A stretch of DNA of 59,282 nucleotides from Victivallis vadensis (GCF_003096415.1 NZ_QEKH01000033.1:1-59282); one strand, 5' to 3'; positions 8,629 to 18,763 are shown, numbered from the stretch's first letter. The notes: generated by a model not told the origin, from the letters alone. Translations and numbers: made by a program.

Positions 8629-10506
8629 TCAGGAAATCATAGCGGGACGCCCTTCCCGAAAATCAGCTTCGAGTCTTCCGCCGCCCGGTTTCCCGAGGCG
8701 GAAGGAGAATTCCCGCCACGCGGCCGGGACCGCCGGGGCAAACTTCGGTGTGCCGTCCGAATCGAACTGCAGCAGCAGCTCGTTGACCGCCTGAATGAAG
8801 ATCCCTTCGGCGGTGGTGAACCACGGCCGGATGCCGCATTCGTAGATTTCAAACATTTCACCGAAACAGCCGGACTGGGCCGCTACCTCCTCCAGCAGCC
8901 GGACGGCGGCTTCGCCGTCGCCGCGCCGCGCCTGGGCGACCGCCTCCCAGCACAGATACCACGAACAGACGCCGCTGCCGAGCTGATACATATTGCCGCA
9001 GGCGCTCTTGAAATCCACATAGTCCCGGAAGGCTTCATGCTGCAACGGGTCATCCGCGGCCAGCACGCCGTACGGATAGATTCCGGCGAGCTGGCCGATG
9101 CTGTGTTCGGTACAGCCCGGATAGGGCAGGTAGCGGCCGTCGCCGTGCGGCAGCGACGCGCGCAGTCCGGCGGCGAGGCGGCGCCATTCGGCGGCGGATT
9201 CCGGGTGGAGGCCGAGCAGACCGGCGGCCGTCGCCGCCGCTTCAAAGGCGGCGATCACCGAACAGGAGGTCATAAAGGGATTCGGCCGGAGCGGGCCGAG
9301 CCGTTCGAGGTCGGTGCAGCAGCCGATCACGGTCCGCCCTTCCCGGTCGTACTGTACATGGAAAAGCCGCAGCCACTCGCAGCTCGCGCCGATCAGCGGG
9401 AAAAGCTCGGACCGAAGCAGTTCGCGGTCCCCTGAATACCGGTAGCATTCCCATGCCGTCAACGCCACGTGGGAGGCGTGGAAGATATGGTCGTACCAGA
9501 AGCCGCGCGGGGAATTTTCCTCGCAAAGCTCGTTGGTCTCCCACGGGTAGACCGCGACGCCGACCGGATTGCGCGGCCGGTCCCCTTCGATCCGGCGGCG
9601 CGCCTGCGGCAGCAGCGAGTGCCGGAAATGCGGAATCTTCGCGGCGGCGGCGAAGTGCCCGCTGGTCACCAGTCCCATGAAGGTGAAATATTCGTCGAAT
9701 GCGTGATAACGCCCGTGCCAGTGCGAATCGTAGATACCGGTCGGAATCGACCAGCGGGTCGACGAAATGCGCAGATGGTACTGGCTGGTTTCATACATCC
9801 GCCGGATCGGAGCGGATGGAATCCGGATGTACGACTCCTGCCGATAGGATTCCCATGCCCGGCGATTTGAGCCGAGCAGTTCGTCGAACTCCGCCGTTGC
9901 CTCGTCGTCGAACTTCAGGCAGAAGGTAAATTCCCGGGCCGGAATTTCCAGCACGAAACCGCCGTCCTCGGCATAGAAGCGGGAGGGCGCGTCGGCGGTC
10001 AGCGAAACCGTGCCCCGGTAGCGGCGCAGTCCGTCGATCTCGTAGCGGATCAGGCCGGAGCCGTCCGCATCGAGGCGGGCGCGGGCAGGGGCAAACCGGT
10101 AACGCAGCCGGTACGGCCCCGGCAGCGCAGTGGCAATCCGGCGGCGGACAGCCAGAATGTTGCGTTCCAGATGGCAGAAGGCGGTACTTTCGATCACGGT
10201 GCCGTCGCTGTAACGGCAGTTCGAAGTGACCACGCCGTCGGAATTGTCGAGCGACTGCTCCCATTCGACCGGTTCCCCGAGTCCGGCCATCTCGTGCAGC
10301 AGGTAGCCGAAACTGATCAGTTCGCCGCGCTGGGTGTCGTAGCGGAAGCCGGCCCGGCGGATGCCGGCGAGCAGTTTGCCGTAGCCGCTTTCAGTCTGGC
10401 GCTGGATGCCTTCGTAATCCAGCAGGATCGAGAGGTCCCCGTTGCCGAGGGCGGCGGGCGCATAACGGCGCGAAGCCGCTTCCAGATGGTTGGTGGTGAT
10501 TTTCAT
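8629..10506 (-). CDS. Cytoplasmic (alpha/alpha)6-barrel glycosidase-like protein
   Basis: A 625-residue protein without a signal peptide. The N-terminal third is beta-rich and the rest is helix-rich with many aromatic and acidic residues, for example SHWHGRYHAFDEYFTF, PWETNELCEE and CFGEMFEIYECGIRPWF. This layout is that of (alpha/alpha)6 glycosidases and phosphorylases of the GH65/GH95/GH78 type. I cannot assign a family; the acid residues in FDEYF and the EMFEIYE segment are catalytic candidates. It lies 12 nt downstream of the pseudopilin and upstream of the URO-D-like gene, so it probably acts on oligosaccharides brought into the cell after cutting by the exported enzyme of the same operon. 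Confidence 0.68.
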   Translation of the reverse strand: MKITTNHLEAASRRYAPAALGNGDLSILLDYEGIQRQTESGYGKLLAGIRRAGFRYDTQRGELISFGYLLHEMAGLGEPVEWEQSLDNSDGVVTSNCRYSDGTVIESTAFCHLERNILAVRRRIATALPGPYRLRYRFAPARARLDADGSGLIRYEIDGLRRYRGTVSLTADAPSRFYAEDGGFVLEIPAREFTFCLKFDDEATAEFDELLGSNRRAWESYRQESYIRIPSAPIRRMYETSQYHLRISSTRWSIPTGIYDSHWHGRYHAFDEYFTFMGLVTSGHFAAAAKIPHFRHSLLPQARRRIEGDRPRNPVGVAVYPWETNELCEENSPRGFWYDHIFHASHVALTAWECYRYSGDRELLRSELFPLIGASCEWLRLFHVQYDREGRTVIGCCTDLERLGPLRPNPFMTSCSVIAAFEAAATAAGLLGLHPESAAEWRRLAAGLRASLPHGDGRYLPYPGCTEHSIGQLAGIYPYGVLAADDPLQHEAFRDYVDFKSACGNMYQLGSGVCSWYLCWEAVAQARRGDGEAAVRLLEEVAAQSGCFGEMFEIYECGIRPWFTTAEGIFIQAVNELLLQFDSDGTPKFAPAVPAAWREFSFRLGKPGGGRLEADFREGRPAMIS

Positions 10507-10518
10507 GATAAGATTCCA

Positions 10519-11325
10519 TTAATCCAGATAGACGCCGTTGCCGGAAGCCATGCCCAGCCCCGGAGTCCAGTTGCTGCGCAGCCGCCAGCCGCCGCGGTTC
10601 TCCGACCGGACGCTGCCGTCGAGCATCAGGCCGTTGGCCCGCTCCGCATGGCGCAGTTGCAGGATGCCTTCGCTGCTGAAGTAGTAATATTGAATCCACG
10701 GTTCCAGCGCCTTTTTGGAATCCTTGTCCATTTTCAGACTGTCGCCGAGGACCAGGTAATCCGACACGGCGCGGCTGGACGGAATTCCCTGATACGTGTT
10801 TTTCCAGACCCGCCCGCGTCTGGGGGCCAGCCGGGTGCTCCAGGTGCCGGTCAGATTCGGATTCATCGCGTAGACCTGGCTGAACTGGTAGATGCCGTGC
10901 TGCCGCCCGGTGTACGGCAGCGACGGACAGCGCAGCACGGCGTAAAAGCGCGTGTTCTCCTTTTCGTTCAGGGCTTCCTCCGGTGCTTCAAGCGCGTTCG
11001 CCCAGTTATTGTAAGCGACCGCCGGAGTTCCAGAACTGCTGCCGTCGACGGTCGCCCGCCCCGGGCTGGGCAGGTAATCGGTGTTTGAATCCGCATAGAG
11101 GTTCATCAGGAAACCGCACTGCTTCAGGTTGGAAACGCACCGGATCGCCTGCGCCTTTTCCCGCGCTTTGTTCAGCGCCGGCAGCAGCATCGCCGCCAGG
11201 ATCGCTATGATTGCAATCACAATGAGCAGCTCAATAAGGGTGAAACGGCTGCAATACCGGGATTTTGCGCTTGGGACAGAAAATGAAATCCCGGAATTTC
11301 GATGGTTCGCTGCGAAGAATTTCAT
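10519..11325 (-). CDS. H-X9-DG pseudopilin-like protein
   Basis: A 268-residue pseudopilin-like protein. After a 27-residue leader comes the prepilin signal [20 protein letters not shown] and the usual [22 protein letters not shown] continuation, then a globular part ending in [12 protein letters not shown] (H-X9-DG). ATG 11325 is chosen because GGGAGG lies just upstream and because it overlaps the stop of the preceding exported glycosidase as ATGA. The leader contains the short palindromic fragment at 11257-11294 that resembles the dispersed repeats. The next gene starts 12 nt later. Likely role: inner-membrane-anchored pseudopilin of a type II-like export machinery, or a surface fibre subunit dedicated to the neighbouring enzyme. 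Confidence 0.85.
   Translation of the reverse strand: MKFFAANHRNSGISFSVPSAKSRYCSRFTLIELLIVIAIIAILAAMLLPALNKAREKAQAIRCVSNLKQCGFLMNLYADSNTDYLPSPGRATVDGSSSGTPAVAYNNWANALEAPEEALNEKENTRFYAVLRCPSLPYTGRQHGIYQFSQVYAMNPNLTGTWSTRLAPRRGRVWKNTYQGIPSSRAVSDYLVLGDSLKMDKDSKKALEPWIQYYYFSSEGILQLRHAERANGLMLDGSVRSENRGGWRLRSNWTPGLGMASGNGVYLD
11257..11294. repeat. Short palindromic fragment of the repeat family in a pilin leader
   Basis: CCGGGATTT (11257-11265) is repeated inverted as AAATCCCGG (11286-11294). The same CCGGGATTT/AAATCCCGG word borders the repeats near 26116, 45590 and 16520. It lies in frame between the start codon and the prepilin signal of the pseudopilin gene. Confidence 0.5.
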
Positions 11326-14300
11326 TTCCCGTCCTCCCTGAGGCTGATGTGATAGGCCATCACACCGGCGGCGGTGTTCACGGTGAACCGGAGTGTTCCG
11401 TCCGCAGCGGTCGCGGGAAGTTCCCCGGTCACGGCGCCGTCCCATGCGAGCATTTCGATTTTCAGGTCGCCGCTGTGTCGGTGGCGCAGCGTGATTCCGG
11501 CGCGGCCGGTTTCGACCAGCAGCGGCAGTTGGCCCCAGTCTTCGAGCATCCGGCGCGATTCATCGTGGAAACGCATGCCGGTCGCGGCGGTATTCGTGAC
11601 GTGCAGCAGCAGGATGCTGGAGCTTTCCGTCAATGGCCGGTCGTCCAGCGCGTGCAGTGAAATGGTCTGGAAACGGTCCGCACCGTTGACCGCCGCCGCG
11701 TTTCCGGCGATATCCCCCTGTTCGAGCGTGAAAGCCTCGGATTTCGGAGTCACGATCCGGATGCGCCGTTTTGCCGGTTCGACTTCGACCTCGCCGGTGG
11801 AGCTGACCAGCCTGCCGCCGGAACGGATGGCCGCCAACGCTTTCCGGAATCCGGCGGGCAATCCCCGTTCCCACTCCGTCCCGCCGGGAAGAACGGTCAC
11901 GCCCGGGACGGCTTTCCCGGTTTTGAGGTTGCCGATCCGGCCGTACAGGGCGAGCTTGTACAGATCGGCGGGAAAACCGGAGGAGAGATTGCGCAGGCCG
12001 GTGAGTACCGAATCGTCCCAGCCCAGCGCGACCGCCTCTCGCGCCGGAGCGACATCCCCCCGGCCGAACAGGAAGTAGAGCATCTTCTCGGTCAGTTGCG
12101 ACACCGGTTCGTTGTCCAGCGCGAAGTATTGCGGCGGCCGCCAGTCGAAGGAATCGGCGTAACTGAACCGGTAATAACCATCGTAATCCTGCAGGCCGGC
12201 GACGGCGGCGAACACGGTTCCGGCTTCGGCGCGGTAGATGTTCGGGTTGCAGAACTGCATCTCGGTGATCGTGTAGGGTTTCCCGAATTCACGGCTCGGC
12301 GCGAGAAAGCCGGGAGTGCGTCCCCACTCCTCCAGCGAAGATACCTGCCGGAATACGGCGGGCAGCCGCCACTGGTTCTGCGGATAGGTCGGGTGGTCCT
12401 GATAGGAGTGGTTGTCCACGAAATCCAGCTTGTCGCGCAGCGGCAGCAGATAGCTCCACTCGTTGAAATTGTAATTGGTGACCAGCCCGCGGTAACCGAT
12501 CTCTTTTTTCACGAACCGAAGCATTTCCTCCAGTGCCGCCGCCTCCTTTTCCACCAGGAACCGGAAGAACTCCGGCCCGCGCTCCGCCGCCCGCTCCGGC
12601 GTGTAAGCGCCGTTTTCCCGGAGATGTTCCGCATAGCACGACTCCACGACGGGGATCAGCGCCGGATAGCGGTTCCAGCTTGCCGGCAGTGCGGCCTCGT
12701 TCACCAGATTCAGCGAATAGAGCGCCGGGTCCTCGGTCATGGTCAGGCCGGTGTAGGGATTGCGCAGCGTCATCAGCTTTTGCGCGTAGCGTTTCCACGA
12801 ATCCATCGCTCCGGCGCTCAGCGGAATCAATGTCTTGATTTCGGAGCCGCCGTGGCTGGCCGGAAGTTCCGCGATGCCGTCGCCCGGCTTGACCGGCCGC
12901 ATCGAATAGAGGTCGATGCAGATGTAAAGGCCCGCCGCTCTGCATTTGGCGTAGAGGTAGAAAAACTGATCGAGTCTTTCCGGATCAAAGGTGAAGGTGT
13001 CGTTCGCCTTCGTGTCCAGAATGCGCCGGTCGATATGGTGGAAACGCACCGAATTATAGCCGAGCCGGGTGATCCGTTCCACGATCGCGTCCGCCGTCTC
13101 ATGCGGCACGAAACAGTGCTGGTGGCAGATGTTCACGCCGAGAAAGCGGACGCGCTCGCCGGGCTTGCGTTCAAAAGCGAACTTCCCGTTCCGGTTCACC
13201 ACCCGCCCGTATTTGCCCGCCGGAGCGTCGAGCCGGCCGGAGAGGTCCAGCGGCGATCCCTTGCGGATGGTGCTGCCGGTTTTCAGCTCCGTCCAGCGCT
13301 CTCCGGGCCGGATGATGCAGGGCGCCGGCTGGGTCTGCAGCACACGCCGGTCGGCGAACGATACTCCGGCGATCATCCAGACGGTATGGGGAGCGGGCGT
13401 GAAGGTGATCCGGCGCGGTTCGCGGCCGGCCAGCCGGAAACCGGACGAATACAGTCCCACCCGTTCGCCGTTGCTGTCGGCGCTGAATGCGACCGCTCCG
13501 TTCTCCAACGCGGCGGGACGCCACCAGTTGCCGCAGTCCCGCCCTGAAAGCACCGGAATCCTCTGGACCGTCCCGTCGGCGTACTCCACCGCAATCTCGC
13601 CGACCGGTTCGGAAAATTTCGGCGTCCACGCCGATGCGTGCAGCAAATAGAGCCACTCTCCCGGCGCCTTTCCCCTCAGTTGCACCGGCGCGGAGGCCGG
13701 ATAGCGGCGGAATTTCGGGTCGGCCAGCACAATGCAGCTGCGTCCCGAGTTCTCCGCCGGATCGATCACGTCATACCGGATGCCCGCCAGCGTCTGCATC
13801 CCGGTCGTCATGGCGGCGAGATCGTTCCGCGGTCCCTGGTCGGTCCAGCCGCCTTTGCCGTCGTCGGCCTGTCCGTCCCGGAATCCCATATTGGCCGCCG
13901 CCCGGAGATCGACCGGTTCGGATACCGGCTTGCGCACCTCGAAATCCAGCGTCAGTTCCGAATGGGTGATCGCCCCCTCGGAGACGGCCGGATAGAAGCG
14001 GATGGAATAGGAATTCTGCTTGTATTTGCGGTCATCCTGAATACGGATGCCGAACTCCCCGCTCACCGTGATCTGGCTGTCGCCATCCTGAAAACGGAAG
14101 GTGCGCGGTGTGACCGCACGGCTCTCAAATACCACCAGCGACTTGAATTCCGGCGGAAGCGCCACTTGTCTGCCGTCTACCTCCACTTCTCCGCCTCCGG
14201 CCGAGGCGGGCAGCGCCAGCGTCAGCGCCAGCATCGCGGCCTCCACCGGTTTCGCCGCCGTGAAAGAGCTGCTGAAACGGAATTTGCCCTCCCCCTCCGG

Positions 14301-14564
14301 CTTCAGGGTGAGCCGGCTGTCGAGCACTCCGCCGGCGACCCGCCATTCTCCGGCGACCTCCGTTGCGGAAGCGGTCCGGGCGATGAAATTTTTCACATTC
14401 ATCCGGAAAGTGCCGCTCCAGCCTTTGCGCACAAAGACCCATTCAAATTTTCCTAGCCCTTCCCGGCGCAGCAGGTTGCCGGTTCCGTTCATGGACAGGA
14501 CGCCGCCCGCCCCGAACAGTTCGGCCGCAGCCAGTACGGCCGCAACGATGCTCCATTGCTTCAC
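11322..14564 (-). CDS. Large exported clan GH-A-type glycosidase
   Basis: A 1080-residue exported enzyme. The GTG at 14564 is preferred because GGAAGG precedes it and it gives a normal signal peptide ([20 protein letters not shown]); the upstream open frame has no such start. A long N-terminal beta-rich region (about 25-480) precedes a TIM barrel that begins near [14 protein letters not shown]. The probable acid/base is Glu623 in [10 protein letters not shown] and the nucleophile Glu768 in YTITEMQFC, consistent with clan GH-A (GH5-like). A C-terminal beta domain ends the protein. It is the first enzyme of a minus-strand operon; the pseudopilin start overlaps its stop as ATGA. An AraC-type regulator lies upstream. 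Substrate unknown. Confidence 0.8.
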   Translation of the reverse strand: MKQWSIVAAVLAAAELFGAGGVLSMNGTGNLLRREGLGKFEWVFVRKGWSGTFRMNVKNFIARTASATEVAGEWRVAGGVLDSRLTLKPEGEGKFRFSSSFTAAKPVEAAMLALTLALPASAGGGEVEVDGRQVALPPEFKSLVVFESRAVTPRTFRFQDGDSQITVSGEFGIRIQDDRKYKQNSYSIRFYPAVSEGAITHSELTLDFEVRKPVSEPVDLRAAANMGFRDGQADDGKGGWTDQGPRNDLAAMTTGMQTLAGIRYDVIDPAENSGRSCIVLADPKFRRYPASAPVQLRGKAPGEWLYLLHASAWTPKFSEPVGEIAVEYADGTVQRIPVLSGRDCGNWWRPAALENGAVAFSADSNGERVGLYSSGFRLAGREPRRITFTPAPHTVWMIAGVSFADRRVLQTQPAPCIIRPGERWTELKTGSTIRKGSPLDLSGRLDAPAGKYGRVVNRNGKFAFERKPGERVRFLGVNICHQHCFVPHETADAIVERITRLGYNSVRFHHIDRRILDTKANDTFTFDPERLDQFFYLYAKCRAAGLYICIDLYSMRPVKPGDGIAELPASHGGSEIKTLIPLSAGAMDSWKRYAQKLMTLRNPYTGLTMTEDPALYSLNLVNEAALPASWNRYPALIPVVESCYAEHLRENGAYTPERAAERGPEFFRFLVEKEAAALEEMLRFVKKEIGYRGLVTNYNFNEWSYLLPLRDKLDFVDNHSYQDHPTYPQNQWRLPAVFRQVSSLEEWGRTPGFLAPSREFGKPYTITEMQFCNPNIYRAEAGTVFAAVAGLQDYDGYYRFSYADSFDWRPPQYFALDNEPVSQLTEKMLYFLFGRGDVAPAREAVALGWDDSVLTGLRNLSSGFPADLYKLALYGRIGNLKTGKAVPGVTVLPGGTEWERGLPAGFRKALAAIRSGGRLVSSTGEVEVEPAKRRIRIVTPKSEAFTLEQGDIAGNAAAVNGADRFQTISLHALDDRPLTESSSILLLHVTNTAATGMRFHDESRRMLEDWGQLPLLVETGRAGITLRHRHSGDLKIEMLAWDGAVTGELPATAADGTLRFTVNTAAGVMAYHISLREDGK

Positions 14565-14661
14565 AATAACCTTCCTTTCTTCCCGTATATGGAAAACGCT
14601 TGTACCATGCGGCTGGCCGCGCTTCAGCATCAACGCCGCGGACCACTTCGCTTTCTCTTTT

Positions 14662-14690
14662 ATTATGATGGAAAAGCGACGAAAATACAA
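14662..14690 (-). promoter_or_regulatory. Promoter for the 14564-7477 operon
   Basis: On the minus strand TTGTAT (14690-14685) and CATAAT (14667-14662) are 17 nt apart, about 100 nt before the glycosidase start. The 210-nt gap behind the AraC gene also holds A+T-rich repeats of the type ATATGG/CCATAT that could be AraC sites. By-eye assignment. Confidence 0.5.
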
Positions 14691-14774
14691 CAGTTCCATG
14701 AAAAAAGATATATGGAAATCGACCATAAATCATACAGATAAACGCTCCGGCAAGCTCCTGCACGGATTAACTCG

Positions 14775-15680
14775 TTATTGGTGAATGGATTGCGGGACGG
14801 CGGCCCGGTATTCGCGCCGGAATTCGGTCGGAGTCTGGGCGGTGCAGCGCCGGAACTCCTGCGTGAAATAAAACTGGTTGCAGTAACCTGCTTTCGCGGC
14901 GATTTCCTTGATCGAGAGCGTGCTGTGCTGGAGCAGTTCGCGGGCCAGCTCGATGCGGCAGGTGTTGCGGTATTTCAGCGGGGAGGTGTGGAGTTCCTGC
15001 CGGAAAATCCGGTTGAGATTGGTCAGGCTCATCCCCAGCTCCGCCGCGACCTGTTCCATCGCCAGCGGCCGGTCCAGCGCGCTCTCCAGCTTCTGCTGCG
15101 CCTGGGCAAGCAGCGGGGAGTTTTTCCGGCTGCCGCGCAGTTCCCCGGCCAGTTGAAGCAGCAGTTTGTAGCCCGCCGCCAGCAGGTCCGGCATGGTCGC
15201 TCTGGCCTGCTGTCCGAGCAGTTCTTCCAATTGCCGGATCGTCGCAAGCAGCGGCGCGGTGTCCTCCGGGCAGAACATCATCATGCGGTCGAACCCCAGT
15301 GTGGTGCAGATCGAATCCAGGTGCGGTCCGGCCAGTTCCACCACCAGCTTCCGGTAACCGCCGGTGGTGAACGTATCGAATGAATAGCTGGTTCCGGCCG
15401 GAATCACCAGCACCATTCCCGGAGCCAGCAGGAAATTGCGGCCATCGTGCTTATAGAGCAATTTCCCGTCCAGCACCAGCGAAATGATCATATAGCGGCA
15501 GAACTCTTCCCGGAACAGAAACCGGTTGCTCCGCCTCGTCTCCTCCACCGTGAACGGATAGAAGGGGAGCGGCCCGGCTTCCAGCAGGTTCCGGCAGTCG
15601 GTGCGCCGGATCGAGGCTTCCGGATAATTTCCCTCGTAGTGATAGCTGTGCCGGACGGGCCGGTCTTTTCTGCGCGGCAT
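14775..15680 (-). CDS. AraC-family transcriptional regulator
   Basis: A 301-residue regulator. The N-terminal half is a cupin-like ligand-binding domain (FLLAPGMVLVIPAGTSYSFD) and the C-terminal 100 residues contain two helix-turn-helices (MEQVAAELGMSLTNLNRIFR and IKEIAAKAGYCNQFYFTQEFRR). Start ATG 15680 has GGAGG upstream; the longer frame from 15764 lacks support. Proteins of this kind usually activate a sugar-use operon on binding the sugar; the neighbouring downstream glycosidase operon on the same strand is the likely target. Confidence 0.85.
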   Translation of the reverse strand: MPRRKDRPVRHSYHYEGNYPEASIRRTDCRNLLEAGPLPFYPFTVEETRRSNRFLFREEFCRYMIISLVLDGKLLYKHDGRNFLLAPGMVLVIPAGTSYSFDTFTTGGYRKLVVELAGPHLDSICTTLGFDRMMMFCPEDTAPLLATIRQLEELLGQQARATMPDLLAAGYKLLLQLAGELRGSRKNSPLLAQAQQKLESALDRPLAMEQVAAELGMSLTNLNRIFRQELHTSPLKYRNTCRIELARELLQHSTLSIKEIAAKAGYCNQFYFTQEFRRCTAQTPTEFRREYRAAVPQSIHQ

Positions 15681-15702
15681 GTGAAAAATCCTCCCTGCGG
15701 AT

Positions 15703-15772
15703 ACTTTATCCCCGTTTCCCGCCGGTTTCAAGCGGCGTATTCCTTGATAACCGGGCCGATTCATGGTATATT
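15703..15772. promoter_or_regulatory. Divergent promoter pair between AraC and YczE-type genes
   Basis: For the minus-strand AraC gene: TTGAAA (15731-15726) and TAAAGT (15708-15703), spacer 17. For the plus-strand membrane-protein gene: TTGATA (15744-15749) and TATATT (15767-15772), spacer 17. The two -35 boxes are only 12 nt apart, so binding there could affect both genes. Confidence 0.55.
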
Positions 15773-15807
15773 AACAGGATTTGTCACGGTAACCAACGGT
15801 ATTTCTC

Positions 15808-16470
15808 ATGTTCAGCAATTCGATTGTACGGCGTTATGCGGTATTTCTGTGCGGGGTGGCCACGACCGGCTTCAGCATCAGCCTGATCACCAAGGCGGGA
15901 CTCGGCACGCCGCCGATTTCCAGTCTGCCCTATGTGTTGTGCGAAATCTTTTCGTTTTCCTTCGGCACTTTCACTTTCGTATTCAACCTGGCGCTGATCT
16001 TCGGCCAGCTGCTGCTGCTGAAAAAAGAGTTCACACCGGCGCAGTACCTCCAGATTCCGGTCACGCTGCTGTTCAGCTGCGTGATCGACCTGGTGATGTT
16101 CCTGCTCTCCGGGCTTACGGTCGAAGCGTATCCCGCCCGGATCGCGCTGCTGCTGGCCGGATGTGTCACGCTCGGCTTCGGCATCGCGCTGCAGGTGGTG
16201 GCGGAGGCGATCTACATCCCCGGCGAAGGCCTGGTGCGCGCCATCGCGGCGAAGCTCAAAAAGGAGTTCGGCATCATCAAAACCGTATTCGACTCCGGCA
16301 TGGTCACGATGGCGGTGATTTTGTCGCTGGCCTGTTGTCAGGCTGTAGTCGGCTTCCGGGAGGGGACGATCATCGCCGCATTGATCGTCGGCTCCATCGT
16401 TCGCTTCTTTATCCATCGGTTGCAGCCGGTGCGCGAGTGGTGCCGCGCTTCCCGTCTCGAACAGGCCTGA
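15808..16470 (+). CDS. YczE/YitT-type integral membrane protein
   Basis: A 220-residue inner-membrane protein with about five or six hydrophobic segments. The N-terminal RRYAVFLCGVATTGFSISL and the KAGLGTPPISSLPYV segment are the hallmark of the YczE/YyaS family, and IPGEGLVRAIA with the following FGIIKTVFDSGMV is its conserved second half. Members are proposed transporters or permease-like proteins of unknown substrate; none of this is shown by the sequence. It stands alone between two regulator genes with its own promoter, so it may be controlled by the divergent AraC protein. Confidence 0.75.
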   Translation: MFSNSIVRRYAVFLCGVATTGFSISLITKAGLGTPPISSLPYVLCEIFSFSFGTFTFVFNLALIFGQLLLLKKEFTPAQYLQIPVTLLFSCVIDLVMFLLSGLTVEAYPARIALLLAGCVTLGFGIALQVVAEAIYIPGEGLVRAIAAKLKKEFGIIKTVFDSGMVTMAVILSLACCQAVVGFREGTIIAALIVGSIVRFFIHRLQPVREWCRASRLEQA

Positions 16471-16494
16471 GCGGTCGCCATAGGCAGCTGGGAT

Positions 16495-16538
16495 TCCACC
16501 CCTTGCCCGCCGAAGGCGAAATCCCGGTTGCGCATGGA
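16495..16538. repeat. Short fragment of the dispersed repeat family
   Basis: CGCCGAAGGCGAAATCCCGG lies in the short gap between the stops of two convergent genes. The same words occur at about 45580-45600 (CGCCAAAGGCGAAATCCCGG) and, inverted, at 26116-26137. GCCGAAGGC can form a small hairpin. Confidence 0.5.
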
Positions 16539-17312
16539 TCAGTTTTCGGAGGGGGCGTGGCCGGTGATCTTTTTGAAGATGCGGGAGAAATAGAAGGGAT
16601 TCGCGAAGCCGAGACGGGCGGAGGTCTCCTTGACGCTGAGCTTCCCGGTGCGCAACAACTGGCGGGCGGAGCGGATCAATTGCCGCTGAACGTATTCGCC
16701 GGGCGAGATGCCGAGATTCCGGCGGAAGAGTAAATTCACCTGCTGGGGCGAGAGGTTGAATTCCCGGGCCAGCTGCTGCCGGGTCGGGTGTTCGAGCAGC
16801 CGTTCCTCCAGATAGCGGAGCATGCGGTCGAGCCGGGGATCGGCGCCGCCGGTTCCGGTGCGCTGCTCGTGCAGATAGAGCCAGAACTCCTGCGCCAGCA
16901 GCCGGGCGAGCGCGGCGGAACAGGGGCCCGGATTGGCCAGGGCCTCGTCGAGCCGGTCCGCGACGCCGAAAACGGGATGGGCGTACCGGAACACCGCCAG
17001 ACGCGGCGGAGGTTCCGTCCGGTCCGGCTGCTTCACGGTCAGTTCGAGCCGCAAATACGGCACGGGGCGGGGGGAGGATGAAGAATAGAGCGCCTCCTCT
17101 TCCGGGCGGAGCATCAGGATCATCCGGCGGGTGAGCGGCACCGGATCGCGGCTTTCCGGCAGGAAGAATTCGATTTCGCCGCCGGTCAGGAAGAAACGGA
17201 ATGTGCCCGGCTGGGCGACGATGCGCTGCGGAGTGCCGGGCTGCCGCAGCCGGCGCACCGCGATAGCCGTGAATTCCGGAATCGCGACGGTCTGGGCAAA
17301 GAGAACTTCCAT
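16539..17312 (-). CDS. AraC-family transcriptional regulator
   Basis: A 257-residue regulator with a poorly conserved N-terminal sensing domain and a C-terminal AraC DNA-binding domain (RQQLAREFNLSPQQVNLLFRR and VKETSARLGFANPFYFSRIF, followed by KKITGHAPSE). It lies 3 nt behind the stop of the GntR/LacI hybrid regulator on the same strand, so both are one transcript. The pair diverges from the glycosidase operon at 18764, which is the probable target. Confidence 0.85.
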   Translation of the reverse strand: MEVLFAQTVAIPEFTAIAVRRLRQPGTPQRIVAQPGTFRFFLTGGEIEFFLPESRDPVPLTRRMILMLRPEEEALYSSSSPRPVPYLRLELTVKQPDRTEPPPRLAVFRYAHPVFGVADRLDEALANPGPCSAALARLLAQEFWLYLHEQRTGTGGADPRLDRMLRYLEERLLEHPTRQQLAREFNLSPQQVNLLFRRNLGISPGEYVQRQLIRSARQLLRTGKLSVKETSARLGFANPFYFSRIFKKITGHAPSEN

Positions 17313-17315
17313 CGG

Positions 17316-18503
17316 CTAAACTTCCTGTTGAAGGGAGCGGGGAAAGACCAGTTCCTGGGGCAGCAGCAGCCGCTCCGCCCTGCCGTCGCCGCCGCGCTCG
17401 CGACGGCGCAGCAGCTGCTCGAAGAGGGCGAGGCCGAGCCGGCGGTTGTTTTTGTCCGCCGTCACAAGCGGCAGCGTTTCCTCGAACATGCGGTCGGGGC
17501 AGTTGTAATAGTTGTTGTCGTAGCCGGCGATCCAGAGGTCGCGGTTGGGCTTCAGCCCGAGCTTCCGGCAGGCGGCGGCGACGGAAAAGGTGACGCCGTC
17601 GGAAGCGCAGACGACCGCGTCGACCCTGCCGTGAAGCGCCTGATACTCATAAAGCCGCCCCGTCGCCTCGTAGACCCGGCAGTCGAAGTCCCGCCGGGTC
17701 GGCGTCCGGTCCTGATCGTAGTAGGTGTATTCCACTGCGGGCAGCGGCTCCAGCCCGGCCTCGCGCATCGCGTCCTCATATCCCAGGTCGCGCTGGACCA
17801 GCCAGTTGGGACGGGCCGGATCAAGGGAGTTCAGCCGCCAGTAACGCAGGATGCGCCTTTTGCCCTGCCCGATCAGCCAGCGGGTCAACTCCGCACATCC
17901 CTGCCGGTGGTCGGAGGCGATCACGTCCGCACCCGGGCACTCCGGCGTATCGGACTCATACCGGACCAGCGGAATCCCGGCGGAACGGCAGCCGTCGAGC
18001 AGCCGCCGGATCGCTTCGGAGGGAGTCCGGTTCTGGTGGAGCAGGATCAACCCGAGCGGATGCTCGCGCACCAGATGCTCCGCTTTGGCAGGGGTGAAGT
18101 CGCCGGTTTTGAAGCTGAAAGTGTGGCAGTTCCGGCGGACCGCCTCGCGGTTCAGGTGGTAGAACACCTCCCACTCGCCCCAGCAGCTCGCCTCGTCCTC
18201 CGGGTAGACCTCGTCGTCGAGGACCGCTACGGTTTCAGTGAAGAGCGTCGATTTCCGGGGAGAGCCGGCATGGGCGGCGCTGATGAAGCGCCGCCGACCC
18301 TCGCAGTTCAGGAAATGTTCCGCTTCGAGCGTCTGCAGCGCGGCCCGCACCGTGGTGCGCGAAACCCTCACCTGACGGCACAGCTCCTGCTCGGAGGGAA
18401 GCTGGTCGCCCGGCGCGAAAACGCCCGCCGCCAGCGCCTGCCGCAGATAGTGGATCACCCGGGCCCGGGGCGGGAGGGAAATGGTCTGTTCTCCGGTTTT
18501 CAT
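17316..18503 (-). CDS. GntR-type DNA-binding / LacI-type sensor hybrid regulator
   Basis: A 395-residue regulator. Residues 10-78 form a GntR winged helix (PSEQELCRQVRVSRTTVRAA then a short wing), and residues 88-395 form a LacI/periplasmic-binding effector domain (ADVIASDHRQGCAELTRWLI, VVCASDGVTFSVAAACRKLG, LWIAGYDNNYY). The architecture is that of AraR-like sugar repressors. It is divergent from the 18764 operon and co-transcribed with the AraC gene behind it, giving that locus two regulators. Repeated CGGATAT words in the divergent gap are candidate operators. Confidence 0.85.
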   Translation of the reverse strand: MKTGEQTISLPPRARVIHYLRQALAAGVFAPGDQLPSEQELCRQVRVSRTTVRAALQTLEAEHFLNCEGRRRFISAAHAGSPRKSTLFTETVAVLDDEVYPEDEASCWGEWEVFYHLNREAVRRNCHTFSFKTGDFTPAKAEHLVREHPLGLILLHQNRTPSEAIRRLLDGCRSAGIPLVRYESDTPECPGADVIASDHRQGCAELTRWLIGQGKRRILRYWRLNSLDPARPNWLVQRDLGYEDAMREAGLEPLPAVEYTYYDQDRTPTRRDFDCRVYEATGRLYEYQALHGRVDAVVCASDGVTFSVAAACRKLGLKPNRDLWIAGYDNNYYNCPDRMFEETLPLVTADKNNRRLGLALFEQLLRRRERGGDGRAERLLLPQELVFPRSLQQEV

Positions 18504-18539
18504 GATCTCTCCAGAATGATTGTCCTGTAACGGAAGATA

Positions 18540-18717
18540 CCGTCTTTTTTCGGAATTTCAATACCGCAATCATACAATCCATATAAAAAAGATACCGAAA
18601 ACGACAAATTTCGGATATTTCGGGAAAGGTCGGCTCCATATAGATACTGTCATATTACGATCGGATATGAAAAATATACATTCGGATATTGGTTCGGATT
18701 CCGGTATGGAGTATAAT
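18540..18717. promoter_or_regulatory. Divergent control region with promoter and CGGATAT repeats
   Basis: For the plus-strand operon, TTGGTT (18689-18694) and TATAAT (18712-18717) are 17 nt apart. CGGATAT occurs near 18612, 18662 and 18683, the last two within the promoter region, and an interrupted inverted repeat ATACCGAAA...TTTCGGATAT lies near 18590-18620. These are good candidates for binding of the GntR/LacI hybrid or the AraC protein encoded on the other side. Confidence 0.5.
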
Positions 18718-18763
18718 TATAGCAGGGAATCAAAATGCCGACTCCAAAAGGAAAGGGTGTTTC

